64,000 bases of DNA from Ascarosepion bandense (lineage: Eukaryota > Mollusca > Cephalopoda > Sepiida > Sepiidae). Each line of letters opens with the position of its first letter. The first letter of the stretch is position 1. Position numbers and translations under genes: made by a program. Where the stretch lies: the NCBI GenBank assembly GCA_037127315.1, contig JBBBDQ010000401.1:743501-807500 (forward strand), given 5' to 3'. Under the pieces are notes generated by a model, which was not told the origin of the DNA, made no database searches, and worked only from the letters and a program-made list of their open reading frames with translations. Shown here in pieces: positions 10,078 to 20,649 of this stretch.

Positions 10078-10083
<6 letters not shown>
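9160..10083. other. Unassigned stretch with one perfect inverted repeat
   Basis: No transposon or gene motif recognised. The 112-codon frame at 9609-9947 has K/N/Y/F-rich composition expected of AT-rich noncoding DNA and no known motif. The notable structure is the 19-bp inverted repeat listed separately. Confidence 0.5.
9893..9964. repeat. Perfect 19-bp inverted repeat with 34-bp loop
   Basis: The arm 'cctgaatattcaagaaatc' (9893-9911) is the exact reverse complement of 9946-9964. The perfect match stands out in a region where older repeats are heavily mutated. Confidence 0.95.

Positions 10084-10118
<35 letters not shown>
10084..10118. repeat. (AT)n, tail of SINE-D
   Basis: About 17 AT units directly abut the 3' end of the minus-strand SINE-D, matching the position of the (TA)n tails at 37408 and 55110. 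Confidence 0.9.
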
Positions 10119-10119
<1 letters not shown>

Positions 10120-10345
10120 TCATCCGCAGACAGATCTGTTTTGCTGTATCACAGCTCATCAGTACGGTTAGAAATCTGATTGTTTCTAGCCAAGATTGAA
10201 AAACAACCAAATTGAAACCCTATCAGCAATTCTACCTTTGAGCTATGGGCACTTGGAAGGCCGACTTTATATACAATGTAAACACACACCAGTAGCCGAG
10301 TGTGTTCAAATTCATTACTGCATGAACGATGCACGAGTAGCTACT
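10119..10345 (-). mobile_element. SINE-D (tRNA-like)
   Basis: The 3' end 'gtcatccgcagacagatctg' and 'tatcacagctcatcagtacgg' match the copies at 37150, 51300 and 55138. The tRNA-like region lies about 10190-10250 on the minus strand but boxes are worn. The 5' part ('gtgttcaaattcattactg') is also shared. The frame at 10149-10334 is not coding. Confidence 0.8.
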
Positions 10346-10409
10346 GTTTTTCAAAGTGTCATTCCTCCATAATGCTCAATTGGGGTGGGAGATATATATA
10401 TATCTCACA

Positions 10410-11050
10410 CACAAATTTGGGTTAAACTGAAATAGTGTGAAACCTTATTCTATATGCTTGAATGAATATGATCTACTTTTTTGGAAGAAAAAATTTCTAA
10501 AAGGATAAGAACCTCAATCTACAATATTAGTATAAGGCTAAACTAGATGCTTACAGGTAATGTCTTATTAGTCCATAATTTGAAAGTATGAAAACAAAGA
10601 TTTTTTTTTTTTTTTTTAAATTAAATGTTTTCTTTCTCTTCAACTGAGCTCATTTTGTGTGATTGTAAAAAACCTTAAATCAAAGTTACTATTTTCAACA
10701 TGAAAATTGTATTTCTTTCCCCAGCTTTTCATTTTCAACTTTCCTATCTTACAAATTAAACATTTGGATAGAGACAAACACAAAATCAAAGTTCGGTTTT
10801 ACATTAAATTTGTATGCTATACTAAACATTGTTTCATGCATACACAAAAAATCTGGGTTCTGTTTTAGAATTAGAATTATATTGTAAGTCAACCTTCATT
10901 CTACATGAAAAGGATTTTCATCACCAATATGAAAAATTCCAAAAAAGAAAAAGGTCAAACAAGAAATTAAACTACAAAAGAAAAACAAAAATATAAATCA
11001 ACTAAACTTAACTATTTGTTAAAATTAATAAATAAAAACATTTCTATTAG
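10410..11050. other. Unassigned stretch
   Basis: AT-rich with a T-run at about 10602-10617. Nothing else recognised. Confidence 0.5.
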
Positions 11051-11054
11051 TGTA

Positions 11055-11262
11055 TATGCTTTTTTTTTTTTTTGTTTTAAATCATTTTACCCCAAGCAAG
11101 GCAGTAATGCCACTGATGCACAGGGGGGCTACATAAGAGTAAAAGATTAGATAGGAGGAGAGTAAAGAGAAAGATGAACCAGTTACAGGGGGTGTCAGAA
11201 AAGGGAGCAAGAGAAGGATGGGAATACAGTTGCAAAGGTAGAGAGAAAGGACCATGATGGAA
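11055..11262 (-). mobile_element. LINE-C 3' end
   Basis: The poly(T) is followed by 'atcattttaccccaagcaag', 'gccactgatgcacagggggg' and 'gggggtgtcagaaaaggga'. This is the reverse complement of the LINE-C tail with its A-run. Only about 200 bp survive; no coding sequence is left. Confidence 0.8.
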
Positions 11263-11398
11263 ACAAAAAGCTACATTCCAAACATTTTATTTAGAAATTT
11301 ACAAAATTTCTTTTTAAAGATTTTTAATTGGTCTTAAATTTTTGATCAGGAGTGTATATATATGATAGTTCCTTTATTAATAAATAATAAAAGTGACT

Positions 11399-11422
11399 GT
11401 TCATTCATTCATTCATTCATTC
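11399..11422. repeat. (TTCA)n microsatellite
   Basis: Five to six TTCA units. Confidence 0.9.
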
Positions 11423-11464
11423 CCACTCCACTGTTGATACATGTAAATACCAGGAATACCTAAG

Positions 11465-11690
11465 TTCAGTCAGTCTGTTAAAAGACTTACGTGATACATG
11501 CTTGGGCGATCATGTCTCACCGAAGATTATCCTGCAGTAGGTTGCCATTATTTTCTGCAGCAGACTGGTTACCAGCCAAGTCTATAGAACCCAATCTGTC
11601 CTGTTATTTAATCCAAAACTGGAGGGAAGAGATGGAATAATACCTTTCCCAAGGATATTTGTGCATAAGTAAATGCAAGGCACTATTTGT
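11465..11690 (-). mobile_element. SINE-B, tRNA-like head missing
   Basis: Runs from the 3' terminus ('cagtcagtctgttaaaaga') through 'gcttgggcgatcatgtctca', 'gactggttaccagccaagt' and 'cccaatctgtcctgttattt' to 'gtgcataagtaaatgcaagg'. An internal deletion removes the 'gactgactgggcag' segment. Confidence 0.85.
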
Positions 11691-11974
11691 TTAATCTCTA
11701 GTGGACACCGTTTTAAGAGAATCTGAGGTAAAAAGTTAAAATTCACTGTAAAATCCAGCAAAGTCAACCAGTTGAAAATGATAGTCAATAAGTGAACTTG
11801 CAAATTGTTATAGATGAAAAGAAAAATCCATGTGCTTTATCTCTATTCACATACAAAAATCATGTCTATACAGATCAAAGTGAAATACCTGTTTACTTTC
11901 ATCACTCAGACTTTTCTACACATTTCCCCAGTAATTCTGATGGATATGCTTTTTTTTCTTTTTTCTATTTCTTC

Positions 11975-12260
11975 CTAACTACCACGACTTCTCTAAAAGT
12001 TTCTGTGCAATTCCCACCTGTGGAACTCCCAAATTCTTGCTTCCCTGATAACTACAATCATTAAAAATTTACATGCAACCTCACTTGTCAGTTTTCTTGT
12101 CAATTTTTTAATAATCCAACTAAAGTCTTATTCTCTTTCACTCCCTGTAATCCCTTGCATTCTTGTGACATTGTCTTGTTTATGATAAAACAAACGTCTA
12201 CTTTGAGTGGCTCTTGAGCCTTGCATAGGGTGAACATTGTGTAACTCATACATATGATCC
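11975..12260 (+). mobile_element. LINE-N 3' end (reverse-transcriptase C-terminus)
   Basis: The plus strand encodes 'SLKVSVQFPPVELPNSCFPD' at about 11991-12050, a worn version of the 'FFPRTA-LWN-LP--CFPD-YN' ending typical of CR1/Jockey-type reverse transcriptases. It is followed by an untranslated end with 'ctcttgagccttgcataggg', which recurs at 12711-12730. This 3' end differs from LINE-C, so it is treated as a separate family. Confidence 0.65.
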
Positions 12261-12479
12261 GTTATTAAAGATGTTGGAAAAATGGCCAGTTCTGTGCACT
12301 ATTTAAGTAAATACCAAGGGCTCTTGCTATTCTCTACCGTAAACAAAAGCCAGATCAGGTAAAAAATGGAGAGCTGGGCATAGCATTCAAAAATAGTCTG
12401 CCCCCTTGTGGGTGATGAATTATTTTCCAACCAAAACTATTCCCATAAAAAGTGTTCAAAGGAACGACATTTCTCAGTT

Positions 12480-12760
12480 CCACCAGTTTTAATCTTAACA
12501 GCTAAAACCCACCATGTTACGCCTCATTCCCTCCACATTCCATTGGTTCAAGGTAAGTTCCATTCAATCAGCCTTTTCCCATGAACTGCTGCTTTGTGGA
12601 ACCAACTCCCAAGAGGATGCTTTCTCATTAACAACATGTTGAAGTCTAGGGTTAACCATTTACTTCCCTACATATAAACTATGCTTTTTAATCTGCAACC
12701 TTCTACCTTGAATACTCTTGAGCCTTGTATAGGGGTGAACATTACAAAAAACAAAAAAAA
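12480..12760 (+). mobile_element. LINE-N 3' end, second copy
   Basis: Reading plus, the sequence encodes 'HHVTPHSLHIPLVQGKF' followed by 'TAALWNQLPRGCF' and 'NNMLKSRVNHLLPYI'. These are the standard last blocks of a CR1/Jockey-like reverse transcriptase (the FFPRTAALWNQLP region and the FKSRVN ending). The same 'cttgagccttgtataggggt' 3' end as the previous copy follows. One stop falls within the first block. The two copies are about 500 bp apart in direct orientation. Confidence 0.8.
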
Positions 12761-13144
12761 ACGCATGAAAAGTGACATTGCAAAGAATTGATGTTTTAAA
12801 ATGTTTGAAATTTTATTTTTAAAAAATTGCTTTAATATTTTTTTTTTTGAAAAAAAATGTTTGCTGGTGAAGTTGGAAGTCTTTAAAATTATTTTGCCAC
12901 CTGAAAAGTACATTTCAACTCCAAAATTACAGTTATAAAAAAAGGGACTTTTTGTCATCCCTTTATGTCTAAACAATTAATCAACAGTTCTGATCTAAAT
13001 TTAATGTCAACTTTAAACTGACATATTCAGTGCATAAATGACAATATTGCAGGAAGAACATATCAAGGGAGGTGGGGCATCAAATGAACTAAATACCAAT
13101 TAAGACACACTTTTCACTGTTCTTTTTTTTTTCTTTAAACATTT
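12761..13144. other. Unassigned stretch
   Basis: Contains several A/T runs; no feature recognised. The minus-strand frame at 12668-12976 overlaps LINE-N and is not a gene. Confidence 0.5.
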
Positions 13145-13637
13145 GTCTAGAATAGGGTTTTTCAAACTGTAGGTCCTGACCCATCAATGGGTCACAAAAA
13201 AATAAAAAATAAATAAAATTTGTAAGTGAGAGTAAAGTACAGAATATAAAAAGCTCTAAATGTTGTACAGCACTCATAAATCATTGCTAGTTCATTAAGG
13301 TAAACTTGTATTACATTAAGAAATAAATATTTTTGTGTGTTCTCTCATTGAGAATATGTATTAGTCCACAACAAGTTTAATAAACAAGTGATGTCAGTTC
13401 TCTTTCACAAAAAGACTGTGCCAAAACTTAGCTATGAAGGTATGTATTGTGTTCGTCTTTGTGGCCAGTGAAAGACGTTAAGATTGTTGAATAATTCAGT
13501 TGCATCTGAAGTCAGAGATAAAAGTGAATTTTCCAGTACATTCTTTCACTGGTAGTAAAAATGATGTGTTGTGTTCATATGAAGTCACAGAATTTTTGGT
13601 AAGTTGGTTGTTTCAGCAAAATTTAAGAACAGGCTAT

Positions 13638-13710
13638 TTTTTTTTTAATAATCATTTTACCACAAGCAAAGCAGGACCACTAATGGCACAGGGGGTTACA
13701 GAAAGAATTT
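13638..13710 (-). mobile_element. LINE-C tail fragment inside the hAT-like element
   Basis: 'atcattttaccacaagcaaa', 'gcaggaccactaatggcaca' and 'gggggttacag' follow a T-run. It is the terminal 70 bp of LINE-C on the minus strand, very short even for a 5'-truncated insertion. Confidence 0.75.
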
Positions 13711-13765
13711 TTTTTTTTTAATTAAAATAATAAATATACAGGGAATGTCAAAAGAAAGGAATTTT

Positions 13766-14215
13766 GTTTTTTATTTAATCATTTCACCCCAAGCAAGGCA
13801 TTCCACTGCCACTATTGTGCAGGGGGCTACATAGGTGGGAAAGTGATGAGAAAGGATGGTTAGATATAGGAAATGTCAGAAGGAGGGTGATAGATGGGTA
13901 AGCATACTGTGAATGAGGGTTGGGTAGATGGTAAGAGTGTTTGAGAGAATAGATGCAAGTTAGTGTGCAAGTCAAGGAGATAAAAGATGGCAAATGGCAC
14001 TGCATTTAAGCTTTTGAAGACTAGCTATCAGAGAAACAAGTATACAGAAAGGAGTTCCACAGGCAGGAAGTGCAAGAAAAAAACTGGTAGAGTAGAATTG
14101 GCAGTTACATTTGACTATTTTGATGGTAGAAAGGTGGGACCTTGATGCCAACCTAGTAAGACGAGTAATAATACAAATAGATACATGCAATTCCAATGTA
14201 CGGATCATAAGAAAT
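13766..14215 (-). pseudogene. LINE-C 3' end with reverse-transcriptase C-terminus, inside the hAT-like element
   Basis: The minus strand encodes 'TRLASRSHLSTIKIVKCNCQ' then 'FYSTSFFLALPACGTPF', the TRS-H-ST-K...FFPRTARLWNSLP region at the end of non-LTR reverse transcriptases. The untranslated tail ends in 'gcaaggcattccactgccac' (as read on plus) and a T-run. It is about 450 bp long, the second insertion into the same hAT-like element and in the same direction as the first. It has frameshifts. Confidence 0.8.
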
Positions 14216-14351
14216 ATACATATGAATTGTCGATGCTAAATAATTGAACCAAGAGAACAGAGCTTGATTTATTACATGTAGGTAGGATGGGTTGCAATAC
14301 ACAATCTGCTTCTTGCTGATAAAAATAAGTTTGAAAAACACTGGCCTAGAA

Positions 14352-14732
14352 GTATTCAATTTTAGATTTTACACTTCTTACAAAAAGACAAAATTATTCT
14401 CAAAATCCATCTCGTCTTTCAAATGCAAGTCATTCTATTGTTTCTAGAAATTTCTGCAGAGAAATATAGACTGAAAACAGATTCAACAATGTTCAATAAA
14501 CAAATGATGTTGCGCATTTGTTTTTGAAAATCCAATATTTATTTACTCTTAAATTTGTGGATCATTTGAACAGTGATGAGGCTGAACGCACATAATTTTT
14601 GCTATTCAAAGTCAGGTTAAGTTCAACTCAATATCTGATAAAAGGACAATGCAAAAATTTGAATTCCTATTCAACCATTTGTGGAAAGAGTCAACCAGTT
14701 TAAAATAATTAACATGCTTTTATCATTATTAT
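14352..14732. other. Unassigned stretch
   Basis: No feature recognised. Confidence 0.5.
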
Positions 14733-15440
14733 AACTAGCAGTATAGCCTAGCATTGCTCGGGTGTAATGAAAGCTTTAAAACTAATCCATGGTCCTGGAG
14801 CTCAGACTCTTTGGGTGTTGGCACAAAAGACTAAAAAGCAATAGTTGTTTCCAGTTAAAGCGAAACCGTAGACTGAAAGAAAAACGAATGGATGAAAGTC
14901 AAATTTTGATTTCCTGGTATCGATATCAAATAAGTTTTTTTCGTCATAAACTGAATTTTGAAGGCTAAATATGTCCTGAGTAAATGGTATTATGGCTGAG
15001 ACTAAGAACTACAATTATACCTACTTAGAGCCAAACCCAAAGCAAAAAAAAAAAAAAAAAAAAAAATACAGATAGGCAGATAAACAGACACACACACACA
15101 AACATCTTGCCTTTCATATATATATATATATACATATATATATTATTGATTTTCTGCACTATTGTAAGAACTGCAACCTTGAAACTTCTGAATATTGTTT
15201 CTTATGTTCTTGTCTATGAGTATCAAATTTGATTAAAATCGGACCACTCCTATAACCAGATTTTTCCGATTATCGATATTTATCAGGGGTACCTCAACAC
15301 AAAATCTAGCTAAAAACTCGCAGATGCTTATAGTACAACTGCGTAAATTTTCAAGAAAATCGGTTCAGCCATTTCGGAGTCTATAGGTAATGGACACACA
15401 AAGTTCCAAAGTTCAGATTCTGCTTGCCCCTCCATTAATT
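14733..15440 (+). repeat. rep-K, long copy
   Basis: It starts with 'actagcagtatagcctagca' and 'ttgctcgggtgtaat', resembling the 'GCCCGGCGTTGCCCGGG' opening of a widely distributed class of invertebrate repeats. It ends with 'aaatcggttcagccatttcg' and 'atggacacacaaag', also typical of that class and usually linked to RTE-type retrotransposition. It includes an A-run (about 15044-15066) and an AC/AT microsatellite. Positions 14840-15175 are repeated in inverted orientation at 21755-22045. No coding sequence is recognised. The classification is inference. Confidence 0.65.
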
Positions 15441-16599
15441 AGCACATATTACACCCTGCCAATGCCTCATAAATAATGACCTATTCTGTATGGAAAAAAG
15501 ATGCTGCTTGGTTTCAGTGAGAAAAATAAAAGGAAGAGAAATGTTTAATGCTTGTTTCAGTGAAATGGTTTTAAGTTGTCTATTTCAAATCTTTTCAAGA
15601 CCACTACTTCTTCCACTATTTCAGAACCACTTCTTTAAACAACCACCACCATTTATATTTGTTAAGCTCAAATATTTAATGAGATAGGATAATTTCTATG
15701 GATATTTCATTGTGTAAAACTGATCAATCATTTACTAAACAATTACGATTCATTAGAAAATTCAAATAAAAATTTTTAAAAAAAGTGAAATTTTCATGGT
15801 TATTTCTAGTCGATGCTATTATATTTTCAAATTTAGTTTTCAACTATATTACTGTATACAATTCAATATGGTAGTCCAGACATTTCAGCACAGGTGGCAT
15901 CTGATGTTTTCCAGGTAGTTTATTCAAAAACATCTTAAGAAATAAAAAGCTAAAGAACTCTAGACAGGTGAGCTGTATGCACTAAATTTAAACTGCCACA
16001 ACAACTGTCATTAACCACAAGCAAAAAGTGACTTGCTTTATCAATTTGACATTTGTCTTTAATCTATAAGATAAAATATACAAGATCATACATTAGCCAT
16101 TTTCAACCTATCATCTACACTGAAAAAGAAAAAAAATGCTTCACCAATAAATGAGGTCATTGAACTCAAATTAGCTTCTGCTAACTAAATATGGTTCAAG
16201 TTTCACTGAGTAGAATGGAATGCACAGAAAAATATGCTAATCCATATCTACACTCCACAAATGAAAATGCCAGAAAGGGTCCACTAAATTGCTATAAAAG
16301 CAATGGATTTTCCCTACGAAATCATAGGAAGCTATGTGTTCATACAGGAGGTTTTGACGTTTTCATCTTTAATTACGCATATTGCATAGCTCTTGATGGC
16401 TTTATAGTTCTGTTCCCACTGGTTCCAATTCTTGCTTTATCACCAGGAAAAAAAAAACATTTGTAAACTTGTACACTCATTCTTCAACTTTAAAACAAAT
16501 TTGAAAGATTGTATATTTTGTATTAACCTAGTATATCCAGAAAACATATTACAACCCATTTCAGCACAATCTTAAGACCAGAGAGACACGATGTCTCCT
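15441..16599. other. Unassigned stretch
   Basis: Over 1.1 kb with no transposon or gene motif I can place. The frames at 15490-15687 and 16191-16466 have no known domain and no codon bias I would trust. Confidence 0.5.
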
Positions 16600-16935
16600 T
16601 CAGCTACAGGAAATCATGACCCCCATTCACAACTATGATCCTCTGAAGTGCAAATCAACATTTGTCTCCATACTATCTTTTCCAGTCCCTATTATGCCAT
16701 CCATTTACACAAGATCATTAGGTTGGTTACTCAGTGGTCTTCTTGCCCACAATGTTCTATGAATGCCAAATTCTCCAAGACCTTTCTCATTATGTATCCA
16801 AAAAGTTTCAATTATCTCTTTTTGATTCTAAATACAAGTGTCCATTTTGCTTCCATTTTAATTAAAACTTCCTTGTGGTACAGATGTTCCATCCATATAT
16901 TCAGCATCCTTTAGTAGCACCACATCTGTTGCCTA
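16600..16935 (-). mobile_element. LINE-F fragment
   Basis: 'ccctattatgccatccattt', 'aggttggttactcagtggtc', 'tctatgaatgccaaattctcc' and 'ccttgtggtacagatgttcc' follow the LINE-F order, with similar spacing to 23690-23970. The minus strand is the coding direction; multiple stops. Confidence 0.7.
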
Positions 16936-17427
16936 AAGAAATTGTCTAACATTTACAGTCATATGTATGTTTGGCTAGTTATTTTCGAGGATACATGTCT
17001 ACAAGGGAAGCTAGTTAATCGCTATTGCAGATGTTTGCTCAGGCACACTTGTGGTTGTTTAAACCCTGCCAGAGAGCCCACCTGTAATTTATACTGCAAA
17101 GTTTCTGGGTGAGAGAGTGTTATCTGGCATGAACAACAATCTGAACAAGGCCAGAATGTTCAAACCTTCAGTCACGATGACTTGTGACTTCAAGCTAATG
17201 CAACCATTGACAGCTCCTCAAAGCAAGCCATCTATCAAATTTCACTCACAACACTTTGGTCAACCCATGGTATTAGTTTTTAAGCACTTTCCAAAGGTGC
17301 TGCATGCTGGGCTCACCTTCTCTAGACCAATATCAAGTCACCTTCCTCACAAATCAACCATGAACCCAGGCTTCATGGTCAGAAAGCAAAACACCCATAT
17401 CACTGTCATATAGGAGGACTGATATTA
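16936..17427. other. GC-richer unassigned segment with a 98-codon frame
   Basis: From about 17040 to 17410 the base composition is visibly more balanced than the surroundings. The plus strand is open for 98 codons at 17117-17413 (starts MLSGMNNNLNK). I recognise no domain, and no neighbouring exon or splice arrangement supports it. It could be an old exapted or foreign segment, a diverged repeat, or chance. Confidence 0.35.
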
Positions 17428-17637
17428 CATAGTTAACTTTTTTTTTTAATCGTATCACCCCGAGCAAGGCGGTAACGCCACTGATGTGCAGGGGGCTATG
17501 TAATAGTGAAAAGATTGGAAAAGAGAAAGCCAGAAACCACATCCTAAACAGGGAACAAGGGATGAGCCTCTTAACCTGTTCAATAGACGTGGGTGGAGTG
17601 TGAACCAGGCAATAGATCTTTCTACTCCAATTGAAAA
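17428..17637 (-). mobile_element. SINE-A, full length, first unit of a dimer
   Basis: Read on the minus strand it is T-tract, 'caattggagtaga', 'gcctggttcacactccaccc', 'gttaagaggctcatccc', 'ctttctcttttccaatcttt', the LINE-C-like tail and an A-run (plus-strand T-run at about 17440-17448). It is among the best-preserved copies. A second, partial SINE-A lies directly upstream in SINE orientation, separated only by the T-tract. Confidence 0.9.
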
Positions 17638-17655
17638 AAAAAAAAAAAAAAAAAA

Positions 17656-17700
17656 GTGAAAAGATTGAAAAAGAGAAAGCCATTAACCACATCCTAAACT
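17656..17700 (-). mobile_element. SINE-A partial unit (upstream half of dimer)
   Basis: 'gtgaaaagattgaaaaagag' and 'aaagccattaaccacatcct' are the middle of SINE-A. It is joined to the complete copy through the 20-base A/T tract at 17635-17655. The same junction is seen on the other strand at 59005-59045. Confidence 0.85.
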
Positions 17701-17766
17701 CTTACTGAAATTTTTATAAAATTTTCTGGGGGTGAGGTTTTATAATTGATCTTTACTTTAAAAAAG

Positions 17767-17867
17767 GGCTTACAGCCATATCACTTTGAAAGACCAGTTC
17801 CCAAACAACCACGAAAATTAAGCGACGTCAAGCATGATCAGTACCTCAATGGATGACCACTTGGAAT
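17767..17867 (+). ncRNA. 5S rRNA-derived head of a composite SINE (copy 1)
   Basis: The stretch is collinear with 5S rRNA. 'gcttacagccatatcacttt' corresponds to the 5' stem and loop, 'aaattaagcgacgtcaagca' to the internal control region box A (AGCTAAGC-type), and 'cagtacctcaatggatgacc' with 'acttggaa' to box C (GTAGTACTTGGATGGGTGACC-type, then CTGGGAAT). The last 20 or so bases of 5S, including the 3' stem, are missing and the sequence passes straight into a tRNA-like SINE body. It is therefore a retroposed derivative rather than a functional 5S gene. Confidence 0.85.
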
Positions 17868-17940
17868 GTGCAGGTGATGTAATGGATAATGTCTCAGAAT
17901 TGTTAGTCAGAGAGCCAAGTTGTTATGCCACTAAACAAAA
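17868..17940 (+). mobile_element. tRNA-like body of 5S-B composite SINE (copy 1, 3'-truncated)
   Basis: 'gtgcaggtgatgtaatggat' (box A-like, 'ggtgatgtaatgg') and 'attgttagtcagagagccaa' match the equivalent region of the composite at 22400-22340 (minus) and of 59394-59450. The body is cut off before box B at about 17930. Confidence 0.75.
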
Positions 17941-18440
17941 ACCAACCAACCAATTTATTTTAAAAAGAAAAAGAAGTACAAAGTTTAGAATATCAAACAA
18001 GAGTGGCCAGAGATAAAAAAAAAAAATTGTTTGAAAATAATAATGGTTTAGTTTTTAAATAGTTTTCTTTCAATAGTCAAATTCAGTCAGATTATATTCC
18101 CAAAGTTTGTAAATGATTTCTGTGTCTTAAGTGCCATAAATGGAGCCAAGTTTGAAACCTTACCAACCCAACAGTAAAATATCTTTGTGAACGGACACCA
18201 CTTTTCCCCTAACCCTTACCTGTTTATCTTTGATCTTTTCTCTTGATGGACATTTCACAAAGGCAATGATCCCATGAATCAAATTAAGTAAATGTTGTTT
18301 CCAATTCAAAAGACAAAGAAACAATACCATTCATAACAAAATATGAATTCTTTATGAGAGCAATGGCTATAAAAAAACAATTTTTAAAAAAATCTTTAAA
18401 TATACTCTAACCAATCTAAATTAGCTGTATGGCTAGAGGA
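17941..18440. other. Unassigned stretch
   Basis: No feature recognised. The 60-codon frame at 17834-18016 spans the 5S-derived sequence and is not a gene. Confidence 0.5.
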
Positions 18441-18461
18441 ATGACTAATGCCTCTGAATGA

Positions 18462-18600
18462 AAAAAAAAAAAAAAAAAAAAAGCAATGTTTGTATTCCTG
18501 TCAAATTTTTCCTGCATTCACTTTCATGCCAATACCCTTGGGAAAGGGTATGAATCCACAAATCTCTTAAGTTATGGGTTAAATAGCAATCTAGGAGAAA
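18462..18600 (+). mobile_element. SINE-B fragment beside an A-run
   Basis: An A-run at 18462-18482 is followed by 'tgcattcactttcatgccaa', 'tacccttgggaaagggtatg' and 'gttatgggttaaatagcaat', the central part of SINE-B. Both ends are missing. Confidence 0.7.
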
Positions 18601-19980
18601 GATAATTTTCATTCAAAACCATATGTAGCCCTGTTGAAGCACATACTATACAGATAACGAAAGGATTGCGGATTTCATACTGAGAATGAACCCAACTGTG
18701 TTTAGCCTTGAAACCAAATGCAAGCAGTCCAATTACCAGGATAATTGGATATCTAATTACAAACAAATTTTCAAAATACCAACATTTCATTTGATAACTT
18801 CAAACACCACTGATCAGGTTTCACTTCTACAATTACCAAGAATTGTCAAACAGTTTGAATATTTAAAGATTCTAACAGATTAATGACATTTTCTTCCAAA
18901 AGTGGAAGGGGGAGGAGAATCTGATTTGTTTTGAAAGGAAATATAGATTTGACAAGAACAGTTGGGTGAGTGAAGTGAAAGTATTTGATAATTTGATGAT
19001 GAAAGCAATGCTGTGAACTTGCAGGATGGTCTCCAGTAGTGGGGAAAAAAAATTAAAATTAAATACCAATAGTCAGCTTGCATTGTATGCAACTATCAAT
19101 TCTAACTTGAGCAAATCAAGGTAGAAAATTATTCATCAAAAGAAAACAAGTTTCAAAATAGGAATATACTTATTTGCAATTGATCTGACACCTGCAAAAC
19201 AGCTAAGGGGTTAGTTGTATAAATATTTACACCTGTTATAAGAGCCCAATTTAAAATGTTATTGTATCCATTTGGAATGAAAACTTATTAGCAACAACTG
19301 TGATGAACTTGGCTCTAATCTAGACACCCATATAAAAGGGGAAAAGTAAATGATTTTATATCACTCTTAAATGTCTTTGTTTTTTTGTTTTGTTTTTTTT
19401 ATAACCAACAGTAAAATATGTGTAATGGGATATTCACAGCAGACACATTTGACCAAAAGAGAATAAAATAACAAATGAAAACTTTGGATGGCAAGTGCTA
19501 CTTAAAAGTTACAGATTTCTATTTTCAGGCTTATATAGTCACAGATGGGATCAAGAGTAATTCCTGATCAAGGGGTCACCAGCCTTACATCATAATGTAG
19601 AGAAGGTCAAAGGGAGTGGCAGTTCTCACAGGTTTAAGAAAAAAAAAGAAAGAAAAAAAGCAAGCTTATCTGTAGTAGAGTCATGACAGAATTAACAGAA
19701 GTTGTTTCCAAAGCTCAGCTTCCATCCAGCATGTACAAGTAAATCTAAGTAAACAACCAAATTTAGTAGAAACAAGATTCAAATATTAATTTCTCAACAT
19801 GGCATTAATTTTACCTATACTTTCCTTTGTGACTACACATTAAACTTTCTCCCAGTTTTTGCATACACCAATATAAGGACGTAACATGGGGCTAACGATG
19901 AAAAGTGAGAACTATTGTGTACATGAATTTCTGGGATGAAGAGTTATTATTCAGACTATTGTTCTCATCTTTGCTATTAT
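18601..19980. other. Unassigned stretch
   Basis: 1.4 kb with no recognisable element except a short SINE-E tail piece ('attcagactattgttctcat', about 19948-19967). The short frames here are not supported. Confidence 0.5.
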
Positions 19981-19981
19981 G

Positions 19982-19985
<4 letters not shown>

Positions 19986-20033
<48 letters not shown>

Positions 20034-20040
20034 ATATATA
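19986..20040. repeat. (AT)n(GT)n microsatellite
   Basis: About 16 AT units, then about 8 GT units, then more AT. Confidence 0.95.
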
Positions 20041-20128
20041 ATGTGAACAAAAATACAAATGACAGAGCACATATGTATAGTATTATTATTCAGGTGTTAA
20101 TAAAACAGTGCTCAATGTATGACCAGAG

Positions 20129-20129
<1 letters not shown>

Positions 20130-20171
<42 letters not shown>
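20130..20171. repeat. (AT)n microsatellite
   Basis: About 20 AT units. Confidence 0.95.
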
Positions 20172-20174
<3 letters not shown>

Positions 20175-20289
20175 CAATATACATATACTCCTACATCGAT
20201 GACACAACTGAGTTTCATACATTATTCAATCATCAGATGCATATTTCAAACTGCATATTTGCATATTTAATAAATTTAAGTTCACTCAA

Positions 20290-20482
20290 TGTTCATAGGA
20301 ATTTTTTTTTTTTTTAATCATATCACCCCAAGCAAGGCGGTATGGCCACTGGTGTGTAGGGGGCTATGTAAGAGTGAATAGATTGGAAAAGAGAAAGCCG
20401 GAAACCACATCCTAAACAGGGAACAAGGGATGAGCCTCTTAACCTGTTCAATAGACGTGGGTCGAGTGTGAACCGGGTGATA
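20290..20482 (-). mobile_element. SINE-A, nearly complete
   Basis: Starts (plus strand) with a T-run and 'aatcatatcaccccaagcaa', then 'gggggctatgtaagagtgaa', 'aaccacatcctaaacaggga', 'aacaagggatgagcctctta' and 'gtgaaccgggtgatag'. The 5'-most 'ggagtagatag' and T-tract are absent. Confidence 0.9.
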
Positions 20483-20649
20483 GTTCATTCTCAAATCTTA
20501 TAAAGTTAAGTTACTGCTTGAGATATATATCAAGTATATATCAATTCAGGTAACATACAGGGAATTCAAACTGAATCCTTTAATCTACAAGAGTATATTG
20601 TTCTCGTTTCACTGCCTATATCTAAGGATATATCATCTAATTCTTATTT

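Larger units (their letters stand above)
13153..14343. mobile_element. hAT-like non-autonomous DNA transposon with nested LINE-C
   Basis: The left end 'tagggtttttcaaactg' and the right end (reverse complement 'cagtgtttttcaaactt') are imperfect terminal inverted repeats of the CAGGGTTTCTCAAACTG type known from hAT elements. The flanking octamers gtctagaa (13145-13152) and gcctagaa (14344-14351) match at 7 of 8 positions, the 8-bp duplication expected for hAT. The internal 'gtaggtcctgacccatcaat' next to the left end also fits such elements. No transposase coding sequence is seen. Two LINE-C 3' ends have inserted inside, so the original element was only about 650-700 bp. Confidence 0.7.

Noticed and set aside
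19905..20270. 121-codon frame with a Y/I repeat
   Set aside because: Made of (AT)n and (GT)n microsatellites.
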